Shown here one piece after another: positions 13,273 through 20,224 of a stretch of 22,945 nt of DNA (position 1 is the stretch's first letter; the number at the start of each line of letters is the position of its first letter). The notes beneath the pieces were generated by a model. The model searched no databases, was not told the DNA's origin, and worked only from the letters and a program-made list of their open reading frames with translations. Both the position numbers and the translations under genes were made by a program. This DNA is from a virus. The stretch lies in the IMG/VR virus record IMGVR_UViG_3300035659_001111, positions 1 through 22,945 of that record; one strand, written 5' to 3'.

Positions 13273-14496
13273 ATGTCTGAGGAACTCAGGGTAAACTTCG
13301 CCGGAGAGGTATCGGAGAAGGTTGGGCCGGAACTGACCCAATCCCTCGACAGGCTTGCCAGTTCGCTCGATAGCCTCACGTCAAAAGGCGCAGGGCTGCC
13401 ACCTGGGGCCTCTGTGGCTCCAATAGCAGGCCATGAGGCCCAATGGTGGAATGTTACACCAGAAGGCCAAGCCACACGGGAACGAGAACTAGAACGCATT
13501 AGGACCGCAACCTACGGCCTTGCCCCTACGGCTCATCCAATGGGGCCGGGTTTCCGCATGGTCGGGGCAAGCGAGCGGAAGAGCCTTGCCGAGATACTAG
13601 CCGAGCAAGCCGGAACCGCCAATCTCAGGCCGGGAGAAATCCCGCTGGAAGGCCCAATCCCCCGGCCACCTCATCTACCACCGCCCTTGCCGGGACCGCC
13701 GCCGACTTGGGGCCAGCGCATGGCCCAAAACATCGGTCAACAGGGGGCTGGATTAGCCGGTTCAGCCGTTGGCGGAATCGTAGGCGCGGCAACTGGTTCT
13801 CCAACGCTTGGTGCATTGGCCGGCGTAGGAACACAGTTGGCTATTTCGGCGGCAATGGCGGGCCACCCAGAACTTGGCTTGTTTATGATAGCCGCAAGCG
13901 CTCTTACCGAAACCTTCCACAAGTTGGATAGTGTCGTGAAGGGGGCGGCTGAGAACTTGGCGGAGTACGATGCCCGCGTGGCCCGGGCCTACGCCCAAAG
14001 GGAAGTGGCGATGATCCGCGAACGGTTAGCGGAGCGGGGAAGGATCGGCGGGTTGGCGGCTGAATACGTCGGCCAGCAAACCCGGATCGACGTGGAGTGG
14101 GAACGGATGAAGACGGAATTGGTCAAAGGGGTCGGCGGTCCAGTTATGGAGATCAAGGAACTGCTGTTGACCGCGCTGTCGGGCTGGCGGCAATTGTTGG
14201 AATTACTGAATGATGCAAAGGCTGGCGTGGACAAGTTGCCTGATGGCTTAGTCAACGGCATCTTGGCAAGCGTTTCACCGCAAACACTATTAGGAAAATT
14301 GATTTGGGATGCTGTCGCCTATCTTCGTGACATCGCCAAGAACACAAAGAAGGATGAGATTTTAGGACCTACGCCAAGCGAATGGCTCGATGATCTAATG
14401 AAGAGTCTTGGACCAATGACGGGGGATCATGTCGGGGCTGCATTTAAGCAACGGACGCATCCGAGAAGCCCCGCTAGACTACAGGTGTTTGGATAA
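13273..14496 (+). CDS. Probable tape-measure protein, short (407 aa)
   Basis: It directly follows the tube gene by 15 nt. It has a predicted N-terminal coiled coil (GPELTQSLDRLASSLDSL), a Pro-rich linker (residues about 123-145), a Gly/Ala-rich hydrophobic region (about 157-212) as in many tape-measure proteins, then long charged helices (YAQREVAMIRERLAERGR). The C terminus is basic. At 407 residues it would specify a short tail, if the usual length relation holds. GAGGGG precedes ATG 13273. No frameshift-chaperone ORFs intervene, unlike the usual order. Confidence 0.55.
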   Translation: MSEELRVNFAGEVSEKVGPELTQSLDRLASSLDSLTSKGAGLPPGASVAPIAGHEAQWWNVTPEGQATRERELERIRTATYGLAPTAHPMGPGFRMVGASERKSLAEILAEQAGTANLRPGEIPLEGPIPRPPHLPPPLPGPPPTWGQRMAQNIGQQGAGLAGSAVGGIVGAATGSPTLGALAGVGTQLAISAAMAGHPELGLFMIAASALTETFHKLDSVVKGAAENLAEYDARVARAYAQREVAMIRERLAERGRIGGLAAEYVGQQTRIDVEWERMKTELVKGVGGPVMEIKELLLTALSGWRQLLELLNDAKAGVDKLPDGLVNGILASVSPQTLLGKLIWDAVAYLRDIAKNTKKDEILGPTPSEWLDDLMKSLGPMTGDHVGAAFKQRTHPRSPARLQVFG

Positions 14497-16235
14497 TGAG
14501 TCGAGGACCGAGTTTAGGCACTGTTTCGTACAACGGCTGGGAGTTTCCCGGCCCGGTCGTAGTCAAGTTGCGCTGTACGCCGGTTCGTGACTTCGCCGGG
14601 CGCACGACGAAATACTACCACTACAGCATCAACTTCACCACCACAATCGTCCCAACAGACCTGGACTCGTATGCGACAACTAACGATCCCTTTCTCGGCA
14701 GTCTGCGCGCCACGCTGATGCAGCCGGGCAAGTTGTTGACCGTAACCGGTCACGGCCTTGGGGGCGACATTTCTTTAGATTGCACGAGTTGCATCGGATT
14801 TGGCCCGATCCCGACCGACTATCAATTTGAGGTTATCGGCGCGAATCTTGCCGGCCGGTTAGTGTGGAGTTGCGAGTTCGATGCGCCGCATTGTTGGGCC
14901 TATGGTATTTCTCCCCCGCAAAATCAGATCGGCGACCTGTCGTTTGCACTCAACTACAGCATCGACGAATCGGGGTTGACCACCAGAACGATTACAGGCC
15001 AAGCGGAAGTCGCCGTGTTCCTCACCCAGGACTTGCAACATATCACGGCAACGGCGGACTTGCTTATCGACATCATCAATCCGATTTTGCCGGAAGGATT
15101 CATGCGCCGGAAGTCTTACACGATAAGCCCGGATAAGCGGTTCCTCAATTTCGTCGTTACGGACCGGGAGTTGGGAACGTCTAACGTCTATCCCGATCAG
15201 ATCGTCCATGCCGATCTCGATTTTGACATACGCGGAGATACAACGAAGGATGCATTTTGGGACTGTGAACTCGGCGGAACGCTGGAAGTAGCCCAGGGAT
15301 ACGCCAAGGGGTTTGCACTTGAGGCAGTATTGCAGATTGCCAAGCAGCGCATCGACGGCATACAGAAAAGCATCCGCCAGCAGGACAACAACAAGAAGAA
15401 GGGAGCGGTAGTTCTGACTACGTTTCATTTGTCGGATTCCCTCTTCTCGCCAAGAATGCGCGTATCTCTTGCGTGGCGCGTTACAGGCCCAACTCTAAAG
15501 TATCTGCTTGCCAACAGCGGTCTATGGGAACCAGTCGGGGTGAGTTGGGACAAGTGGCAGAAATCCGATGGGATCAAGGCGAGCGTCCTTGCTCCTCGCG
15601 GCTATGCGAACCTGTCGTCACAGGCCACCGATGATATTGTAGTGTCGTTTTGCCAACCCGGCGCGCCATACTCCGGTCCAAAACAACAGGGACCGCTCAA
15701 GCCATACTCAAGCAGCATCACACATACCAATTACAACTCCGACAACAGTTGGATCAAGTACGACTTGAACCTGTCCTATAGCAAGGAGTCGGCGACGATT
15801 CTACACCGGGCAGCAACATCGGCTAAGGATTCGCAGACACCGCTGGCCCCAACGAACACAGGACTCGGTGGCAGAGTGACGGGTGGCGTCGTCGATAAGG
15901 GAACGTATGCCGCCGGAGTCGGCAACAAACCGACGCTGGTATTGCAGGAACGCGCCAACGCCGAAGGCGTGTTGATCTTAACGGGGCACGCGATCCGCGT
16001 TGGCTATCCCATTGAGGGCGGCGACTTGGCCGCTATCGACCAAGGCGCGCATGAGGAAAACGTGTTTATCGACGGTCCGAAGCGGATCGGCTTCACTCCC
16101 GAACGCATCTCGATCTACGAGGTGAAATGGAAGCGAATCTACCGGCAGATCGTGGATGGTCCGTGGGAACCGAAGGTCAAGCAGGGCACAGTGCCGACCT
16201 CACAAGTGGACTGGTTGACCTATGCACCAAGTTAA
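14496..16235 (+). CDS. Large tail protein, likely distal tail/baseplate (579 aa)
   Basis: The gene overlaps the tape-measure stop (TAATG), so it is coupled. The protein is beta-rich: a GTVSYNGWEFPGP start, many alternating hydrophobic strands, two Cys pairs in the first third, a helix around residues 275-300 (LEAVLQIAKQRIDGIQKSI) and a region of Trp-rich strands (GVSWDKWQ, WKRIY). Order after the tape measure implies a distal-tail or tip component. No known domain recognised. The C-terminal part (GHAIRVGYPIEGGDL) looks like another compact beta domain. Confidence 0.5.
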   Translation: MSRGPSLGTVSYNGWEFPGPVVVKLRCTPVRDFAGRTTKYYHYSINFTTTIVPTDLDSYATTNDPFLGSLRATLMQPGKLLTVTGHGLGGDISLDCTSCIGFGPIPTDYQFEVIGANLAGRLVWSCEFDAPHCWAYGISPPQNQIGDLSFALNYSIDESGLTTRTITGQAEVAVFLTQDLQHITATADLLIDIINPILPEGFMRRKSYTISPDKRFLNFVVTDRELGTSNVYPDQIVHADLDFDIRGDTTKDAFWDCELGGTLEVAQGYAKGFALEAVLQIAKQRIDGIQKSIRQQDNNKKKGAVVLTTFHLSDSLFSPRMRVSLAWRVTGPTLKYLLANSGLWEPVGVSWDKWQKSDGIKASVLAPRGYANLSSQATDDIVVSFCQPGAPYSGPKQQGPLKPYSSSITHTNYNSDNSWIKYDLNLSYSKESATILHRAATSAKDSQTPLAPTNTGLGGRVTGGVVDKGTYAAGVGNKPTLVLQERANAEGVLILTGHAIRVGYPIEGGDLAAIDQGAHEENVFIDGPKRIGFTPERISIYEVKWKRIYRQIVDGPWEPKVKQGTVPTSQVDWLTYAPS

Positions 16236-16269
16236 AGGGAGTCCTTCTGACACAACGCAAACAGAAGTG

Positions 16270-16914
16270 CTACGGCTGGCCTTCTGTGGGAATGGAGGAT
16301 ATGAGTTCGTCCAGTTTTTTTTCGGGAGAATCACCCCGCCGACGTTGTTCCCATTGTTCAACTTCTCCCGGCTTTCCCATCATAACATGATGCGTCAGCA
16401 TGTAACCCTTCACAACATCATGTTGGTCCAACACAAACACGTTGTCATTTTCATTGGTGCGTCCGAAACCTTCGTCGGATGTAAACTCGACTCGAAGGCC
16501 CCGACACTTGGCCGGTTCAATTCCTCTCGTATCAACGTCCTGAAATCCAGGGAACGCCCAATATCTTACACCATCGTCATGTTTTCCCCACGAGAAAGGA
16601 ACCCAACGAAGCCCCTCAATCCCAACGTAAACGAACGCATCGGCGAGCGATTCCACCGGATGTGTAGAGTGAATGGTATACTGGCGCTCATGCTTGTCCA
16701 GATATGCCCGCACGGCACTTTCGGAAGCCGACTGTCTCGACGGCGGTGTGGTCTGAGCCATGAAGACACCAACCAGCAACAGAACGATCAAGAGCGTGCC
16801 GCCAAGGCCCGCTGCAATGTACAGGCCGACGCGAGATCGCTTCTTCCGGCCCTTGATGGTTGCGCCAGCGAGCGGTTGGCAAAACGGCACCGGCGGTGGA
16901 CAGGTGTTCGGCAT
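16270..16914 (-). CDS. Single-TM membrane-anchored protein, likely cargo gene (214 aa)
   Basis: It reads against the structural operon. The start at 16914 is chosen because AGGGGATTGCC precedes it; the longer frame has no such site. It has a Pro-rich head, a KGRKKRSR positive stretch (21-28), one TM segment (about 30-53, GLYIAAGLGGTLLIVLLLVGVFM), then a ~160-residue extracytoplasmic domain with an N-terminal charged helix (SESAVRAYLDKHERQ) and Trp/Tyr-rich strands. The positive-inside rule places the C-terminal domain outside. Its strand and position suggest a cargo ('moron') gene, perhaps expressed in a lysogen for envelope modification or exclusion. No family recognised. Confidence 0.62.
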   Translation of the reverse strand: MPNTCPPPVPFCQPLAGATIKGRKKRSRVGLYIAAGLGGTLLIVLLLVGVFMAQTTPPSRQSASESAVRAYLDKHERQYTIHSTHPVESLADAFVYVGIEGLRWVPFSWGKHDDGVRYWAFPGFQDVDTRGIEPAKCRGLRVEFTSDEGFGRTNENDNVFVLDQHDVVKGYMLTHHVMMGKPGEVEQWEQRRRGDSPEKKLDELISSIPTEGQP

Positions 16915-17013
16915 GGCAATCCCCTTTCCGAGACAGAATGGGCGACACAACCAGCATACACAGTTTCCATAGAGTAGGCAATACCCCAGAAACGGGGGAT
17001 AGGAGAAGAGAAA

Positions 17014-17475
17014 ATGACTGGATACCCAGGGTGTGACCATCAGGAAGAGGCGACTTTTGCCGACTTAGTTGGCCAACTCGTCAGCGTGTTCATTGCGGGT
17101 ATTGTGTGGTTAGTGTGCGTTTACTTCATGGTTCACTGGCTACTTGCGCCTCCCGGTTTCCTTCAGGCCCTTGGTTGTCAGCCGATAATTCTGAACGTGC
17201 GGGTGGTAACTGACACAGGGAGCGATGAACCCCAACCGAGCCAGTTTCTCGACGCTGGCAACCAGGTCCGCAAAGCCCGCGGCGTCACGACCCTCCGACA
17301 GAAACCGGTTGCCGACCATCACGTACATCCGCTGGTCGCCCACCCCGACCTCAATCAGGCCAGTGCCAGCGCTAGCAACGTCAAGGATGAGTCTGTCGTC
17401 GTCGGTAAGTCTGTCGCGCCACCGCTGGAGAAGCATCCCTACCAGCCGGGGAATGAACCCCAAAAACCGCAATAG
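17014..17475 (+). CDS. Short membrane ORF, plus strand, overlapping antisense gene
   Basis: The ATG has an excellent TAGGAGAAGAGAAA lead. The first ~45 residues contain a strong TM segment (LVGQLVSVFIAGIVWLVCVYFMVHWLLA). From base 17140 on, however, the frame is fully antisense to the 17140-17484 minus gene, and the residues lack hydrophobic pattern and look like a shadow. Either the two genes genuinely overlap tail to tail, or this is a truncated gene whose stop has been lost. The TM start is real-looking; the rest is doubtful. Confidence 0.4.
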   Translation: MTGYPGCDHQEEATFADLVGQLVSVFIAGIVWLVCVYFMVHWLLAPPGFLQALGCQPIILNVRVVTDTGSDEPQPSQFLDAGNQVRKARGVTTLRQKPVADHHVHPLVAHPDLNQASASASNVKDESVVVGKSVAPPLEKHPYQPGNEPQKPQ

Positions 17476-17484
17476 GTATTCCAT
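17140..17484 (-). CDS. Small protein with amphipathic N terminus and winged-helix-like C terminus (114 aa)
   Basis: GGAGGTGTGCGCGG lies just upstream of ATG 17484 on the minus strand, a strong site. Residues 1-30 are hydrophobic/Arg-mixed (YLLRFLGFIPRLVGMLLQRW). After a beta-containing middle comes ADLVASVEKLARLGFIAP and later NYRLTTKGLKE, the helix-wing pattern of a winged-helix domain. This resembles the layout of SieB-type superinfection exclusion proteins, but the two TM segments of that family are not seen, so this is only a suggestion. Isolated gene on the opposite strand to the virion genes: probable cargo. Confidence 0.6.
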   Translation of the reverse strand: MEYLLRFLGFIPRLVGMLLQRWRDRLTDDDRLILDVASAGTGLIEVGVGDQRMYVMVGNRFLSEGRDAAGFADLVASVEKLARLGFIAPCVSYHPHVQNYRLTTKGLKETGRRK

Positions 17485-17539
17485 CCGCGCACACCTCCAC
17501 GTTTCATTTATCGGATTGGCGCTTGCCGAGGAACAAATC

Positions 17540-17569
17540 TTTTCGCAACGAACTGGAATCGGCTATAAC
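17540..17569 (+). promoter_or_regulatory. Weak sigma70-like promoter candidate before 17608 gene
   Basis: TTTTCG (17540-17545) and TATAAC (17564-17569) are separated by 18 nt in the intergenic region between the minus-strand cargo gene and the next plus-strand operon, where a plus-strand promoter is needed. The -35 is poor and host sigma specificity is unknown. Confidence 0.2.
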
Positions 17570-17607
17570 TACCCGTGTGTTGTCCTAAACCGTAAGGAGC
17601 GTTTTCA

Positions 17608-17997
17608 ATGAGCGTGACCCCAGAGCAAGCCCTTGTGGGCAAAGAGATTCCGAAAGGTCCGGTCGCTATCCCCGACTGGAAACTGAACGTGACGGTCGGC
17701 GATCCGCCGCAAGCGTTCACCATTGACGTGTGCGAGTGGGAGTCGGCGAACAGCCTTTTCCCGCCCGATGAAGTCCAGGGCGTCGGCACGCCGAACTGGT
17801 TCGCCTTCTGGAAGAAGCGCCAGGAGTGGGCCAAGCAAACCTACGGAATCGAGTTGTCCGTTTCGCAGGTCTACCAGATTTTCCAGTACGTGCGGGTGTA
17901 CTGGAACACGATGAAACCTTTTTTCGACAGAGACTTAGGGTTGGCTTTTGGTATCATGCCGACCCCTGGCGACTCGGAGAGTGGCAAGTCCGCCTGA
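17608..17997 (+). CDS. Upstream product of frameshift pair, probable tail assembly chaperone (129 aa)
   Basis: The 129-residue protein has an F-T-I-D-V strand, a helical middle (NWFAFWKKRQEWAKQTYG) and the segment IELSVSQVYQIFQYVRVYWN before the slippery site. That layout (small target-like strand, then 'w...~~g..ls..~a~~i~~~v') is seen in G-like tail assembly chaperones. TAAGGAGCG lies 10 nt before ATG. In zero frame it ends shortly after the slippery T-run with a Gly/Pro/Ser tail (PTPGDSESGKSA). It precedes the portal gene, an unusual place for a chaperone, so the identity remains tentative. Confidence 0.5.
   Translation: MSVTPEQALVGKEIPKGPVAIPDWKLNVTVGDPPQAFTIDVCEWESANSLFPPDEVQGVGTPNWFAFWKKRQEWAKQTYGIELSVSQVYQIFQYVRVYWNTMKPFFDRDLGLAFGIMPTPGDSESGKSA
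17919..17967 (+). promoter_or_regulatory. -1 ribosomal frameshift site: slippery heptamer plus stem-loop
   Basis: In the upstream gene's frame the codons read CCT TTT TTC, so T TTT TTC (17919-17925) is an in-phase X XXY YYZ heptamer. Eleven nt later AGGGTTGGC (17937-17945) pairs with GCCGACCCCT (17958-17967), 9 bp with one bulged C and one G-U, around a 12-nt loop. A slip by -1 at the heptamer enters the open frame that leads, without a stop, into the 62-residue downstream ORF. Confidence 0.6.
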
Positions 17998-18185
17998 TGG
18001 CCGAAGAGTTGCCGGACCTCTTGAAGGAGGCCCGGCAGCGACAAGCCTACGGACAAACCAAACTGAGTCCCAGCGACATGCGGGACTTGATCCTGCACGA
18101 TACCGGAAACAAGGAACTGGCCGAGCAGATCGAAAAGGAACTCTTGATGCAGGAGGCCGCGAAGATCGGTCAGCCAACAGGATAG
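17997..18185 (+). CDS. Downstream half of frameshift pair (62 aa alone, or C terminus of fusion)
   Basis: An ATG at 17997 overlaps the upstream stop (TGATG) and encodes 62 residues, ELPDLLKEARQRQAYG and then a helical acidic/basic C terminus. But the same frame is open upstream from the slippery site, and the extra residues (FWYHADPWRLGEWQVRLM) look coding, with a natural helix continuing into the 62-residue part. I therefore prefer the -1 fusion product of about 193 residues, the GT form of the pair, with the short form as an alternative by reinitiation. Confidence 0.5.
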   Translation: MAEELPDLLKEARQRQAYGQTKLSPSDMRDLILHDTGNKELAEQIEKELLMQEAAKIGQPTG

Positions 18186-18197
18186 GAACGATAGAAC

Positions 18198-19655
18198 ATG
18201 GAAACCGCCGAACATCTACTTGGCGAAGCCGTCACCCAAGACTACGTGCCCTCGATGTACTGGGGGCGCTACTATACGCTCCGCAAGGCCCCGCCGTTTA
18301 GCCTCTCCGTTGCGCTGGAGATGCTGACCGATCCGCGCATTACCCTGGGCATGTGGCTTATCAAAGGGCCGATCCTTTCCAAAACCCGGTTCTACGTGGA
18401 CTGCGACAATCAGGATGTCAAGGAGTTTCTCAAGACGCAAATCACCCGCTTCTGGCGGATGTCGAGCGTGAAGGCCATGAAGGCGGTTGAGTGGGGTTAC
18501 GGTTGCTCGGAAGCGCTCTACAGGTATCAGAACGGTCTGATTCACTTCGACACGCTCAAAGATTTGCACTCGTTAGACTGCCGCGCCGTGACGCAATATG
18601 GAAAACTGATCGGGGCGACGGTGAGGAACGTCCCCAACCAACCGGGCAAACGCAAAGTAACCATCGAAGGCGCCCGTTGTCTCTGGACGGTCCATGCCCG
18701 CGAAGTCCACCAGTGGTACGGCCAGAGCCGGCTCTTTGGCGCGTATCTGCCGTGGCTGGAGTTATGGACGGAAGGCGGCGTGCGCGACACGCGCAGATTG
18801 TACTTTCACAAGTATGCCTTCACGGGGCCGATTGGTTATCATCCTACGGCCGGCGTGACGCTCGCCGATGGCAAGGAAGTATCCAACCGCGATTTCATGC
18901 GCGAAATGCTGGAGAAGTTCAAGACCGGCGCGATAATGACCTTCCCTAACACGCTTAACGCACAGACTGGAAAGTACGCCTGGGATGTTATCCCGCCGGT
19001 CGTCAATCCGCCGCCCGAGCAGATCATGGAGTACATCCGCGACCTGCGCACGGAACTTCTCGAAGGGTTGGGAATCCCGCCGGAAGTGATCGAGTCGATT
19101 GGCGGAACTTCCGGCTGGTCGGGTAAGGCGATCCCGATGGAGGCGTTCTACAGTATCTTGCAGGACATCGTAAATTGGATCAGTCACGATTTACAACGAC
19201 AGATTCTCCGGCCGCTGGTGGACATCAACTTTGGCCCGGACATCGACTTTCAGATAGTTCCTTTCGGCCTGTCGTTTGCGCCGAGCACACCGTCAGATCA
19301 GGCGAACCAGGCGGAGCGCGTACAGGGGCAAACACCATCAGGTGAACAATACAGTCTCTACGGCGAGGATGCCGTAGCAGATCAGCCGCCACGGGGATAC
19401 CGGGCGAAACACGAGAGTCAATATGTGCCCGTTGCCTTCGCGCACGATGTCTCAAGCGAAGCCCGCGTAGCAAAGGGAAGCAGCAAGGGCGGGGCCAATC
19501 CGAAGGTGAAGCCAGCAGAACCGGGCAAACTCAAATCTGCGAAGCCCCAGGCGAAATCACAGAAAGTCAGCAAGTCGAAAGCTAAACGCGCGAGTATTGA
19601 GACGCTGGAGTTCAAGAACCCCGACATCACCATGAGCCTGACAGAAGAGGAATGA
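18198..19655 (+). CDS. Portal protein (Mu gp29-like, DUF935 type)
   Basis: The 485-residue product matches the general portal pattern: an early LSVALEMLTDPRITLGMWLIKG segment (family's 'eml.~D~~i.~~l..rk'), AVEWGYGCSEALYRY (typical 'a..wG.s..Ei.y'), YGQSRLFGAYLPWLELWTEGG, a KTGAIMTFPN strand, and a C-terminal ring-helix segment (GIPPEVIESIGG, then IVNWISHDLQRQILRP). The last ~110 residues are a Lys/Ala/Pro-rich tail. It forms the dodecameric DNA gate of the head. Its place after the tail genes is out of the usual order. AGGA lies 11 nt before ATG. Confidence 0.68.
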   Translation: METAEHLLGEAVTQDYVPSMYWGRYYTLRKAPPFSLSVALEMLTDPRITLGMWLIKGPILSKTRFYVDCDNQDVKEFLKTQITRFWRMSSVKAMKAVEWGYGCSEALYRYQNGLIHFDTLKDLHSLDCRAVTQYGKLIGATVRNVPNQPGKRKVTIEGARCLWTVHAREVHQWYGQSRLFGAYLPWLELWTEGGVRDTRRLYFHKYAFTGPIGYHPTAGVTLADGKEVSNRDFMREMLEKFKTGAIMTFPNTLNAQTGKYAWDVIPPVVNPPPEQIMEYIRDLRTELLEGLGIPPEVIESIGGTSGWSGKAIPMEAFYSILQDIVNWISHDLQRQILRPLVDINFGPDIDFQIVPFGLSFAPSTPSDQANQAERVQGQTPSGEQYSLYGEDAVADQPPRGYRAKHESQYVPVAFAHDVSSEARVAKGSSKGGANPKVKPAEPGKLKSAKPQAKSQKVSKSKAKRASIETLEFKNPDITMSLTEEE

Positions 19656-19658
19656 ATC

Positions 19659-19970
19659 ATGCCGCGCGGAAAAAAAACATACGGCCGGAAACCTCGTGGA
19701 GTCCGCTGGGGGAAGATGCGCGAGATCGATAAGCGAATCCACGTCGGCACCGGGGCATGGGAAGGGATGCCGCGCAGACTCAAACACCTCACTTCCTGGA
19801 GAAGGATGCACATGCTCCCGGGCGGAAAGGCCGCTCACATGCCGGTGCGCATGTACGGCACACGCGCAAAGGTCCGCCCATCATCGAACTTGCGGCTCAA
19901 GGGGTACAAGAACAAAGGCCGCAGCGGTCCCTCGAAGTTGGGTTACATCCAGCGCAAGGGAGGGTTCTGA
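19659..19970 (+). CDS. Basic protein after portal (103 aa)
   Basis: The largest of the basic set: 103 residues, about 29 Lys/Arg and 3 acidic, Gly/Pro-rich, with many His, Met and Trp (WGKMREIDKRIH, WRRMHMLPGGKAAHMP). GAGGAATGAATC precedes ATG, 4 nt after the portal stop, so it is coupled to the portal. It looks intrinsically extended (GYKNKGRSGPSKLGY). A DNA-binding role near the packaging vertex is an inference from composition and position; ribosomal-like composition is an alternative reading. Confidence 0.68.
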   Translation: MPRGKKTYGRKPRGVRWGKMREIDKRIHVGTGAWEGMPRRLKHLTSWRRMHMLPGGKAAHMPVRMYGTRAKVRPSSNLRLKGYKNKGRSGPSKLGYIQRKGGF

Positions 19971-20218
19971 TGGACGAGCCGCGCGATGACCTGTCCTTTG
20001 CCACTGATGCTGCGGTGCTTGCCGAACTAGAAGAGCGGTTTGACTACATGGTTTTCATCGGACTAAAGGAACACTTCTCTCCCAACCACAACCATGTCAT
20101 CACCCTTTCCAGCAAGGGACAACCTCACGTCTGCATGGGCCTATGTCACGATGCGTTGTCGCGCTTAGTTGGCAATATCGAGGTGGCACACGAGTCTGAG
20201 AGAGACGATCAGGGGTGA
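19970..20218 (+). CDS. Small acidic protein (82 aa)
   Basis: It starts in a TGATG overlap with the basic gene, and encodes 82 residues rich in Asp/Glu at both ends (MDEPRDDLSF, HESERDDQG), with a compact middle (EERFDYMVFIGLKEHF, CMGLCHDALSRLVGNI) having two Cys. A basic and an acidic gene made in coupled fashion suggests the acidic one might bind or neutralise the basic partner, which is speculation. No family recognised. Confidence 0.6.
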   Translation: MDEPRDDLSFATDAAVLAELEERFDYMVFIGLKEHFSPNHNHVITLSSKGQPHVCMGLCHDALSRLVGNIEVAHESERDDQG

Positions 20219-20224
20219 TAATCA

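Noticed and set aside
12808-13341. 177-codon minus-strand ORF across tube/tape-measure junction
   Set aside because: Antisense to both plus genes and without start signals; composition typical of a shadow.
16315-16322. Run of eight T (A8 on the minus strand) as a slippage or frameshift site in the 16270-16914 gene
   Set aside because: It is near the 3' end of the gene, the -1 frame would add only about 26 unremarkable residues, and no stimulatory structure is evident.
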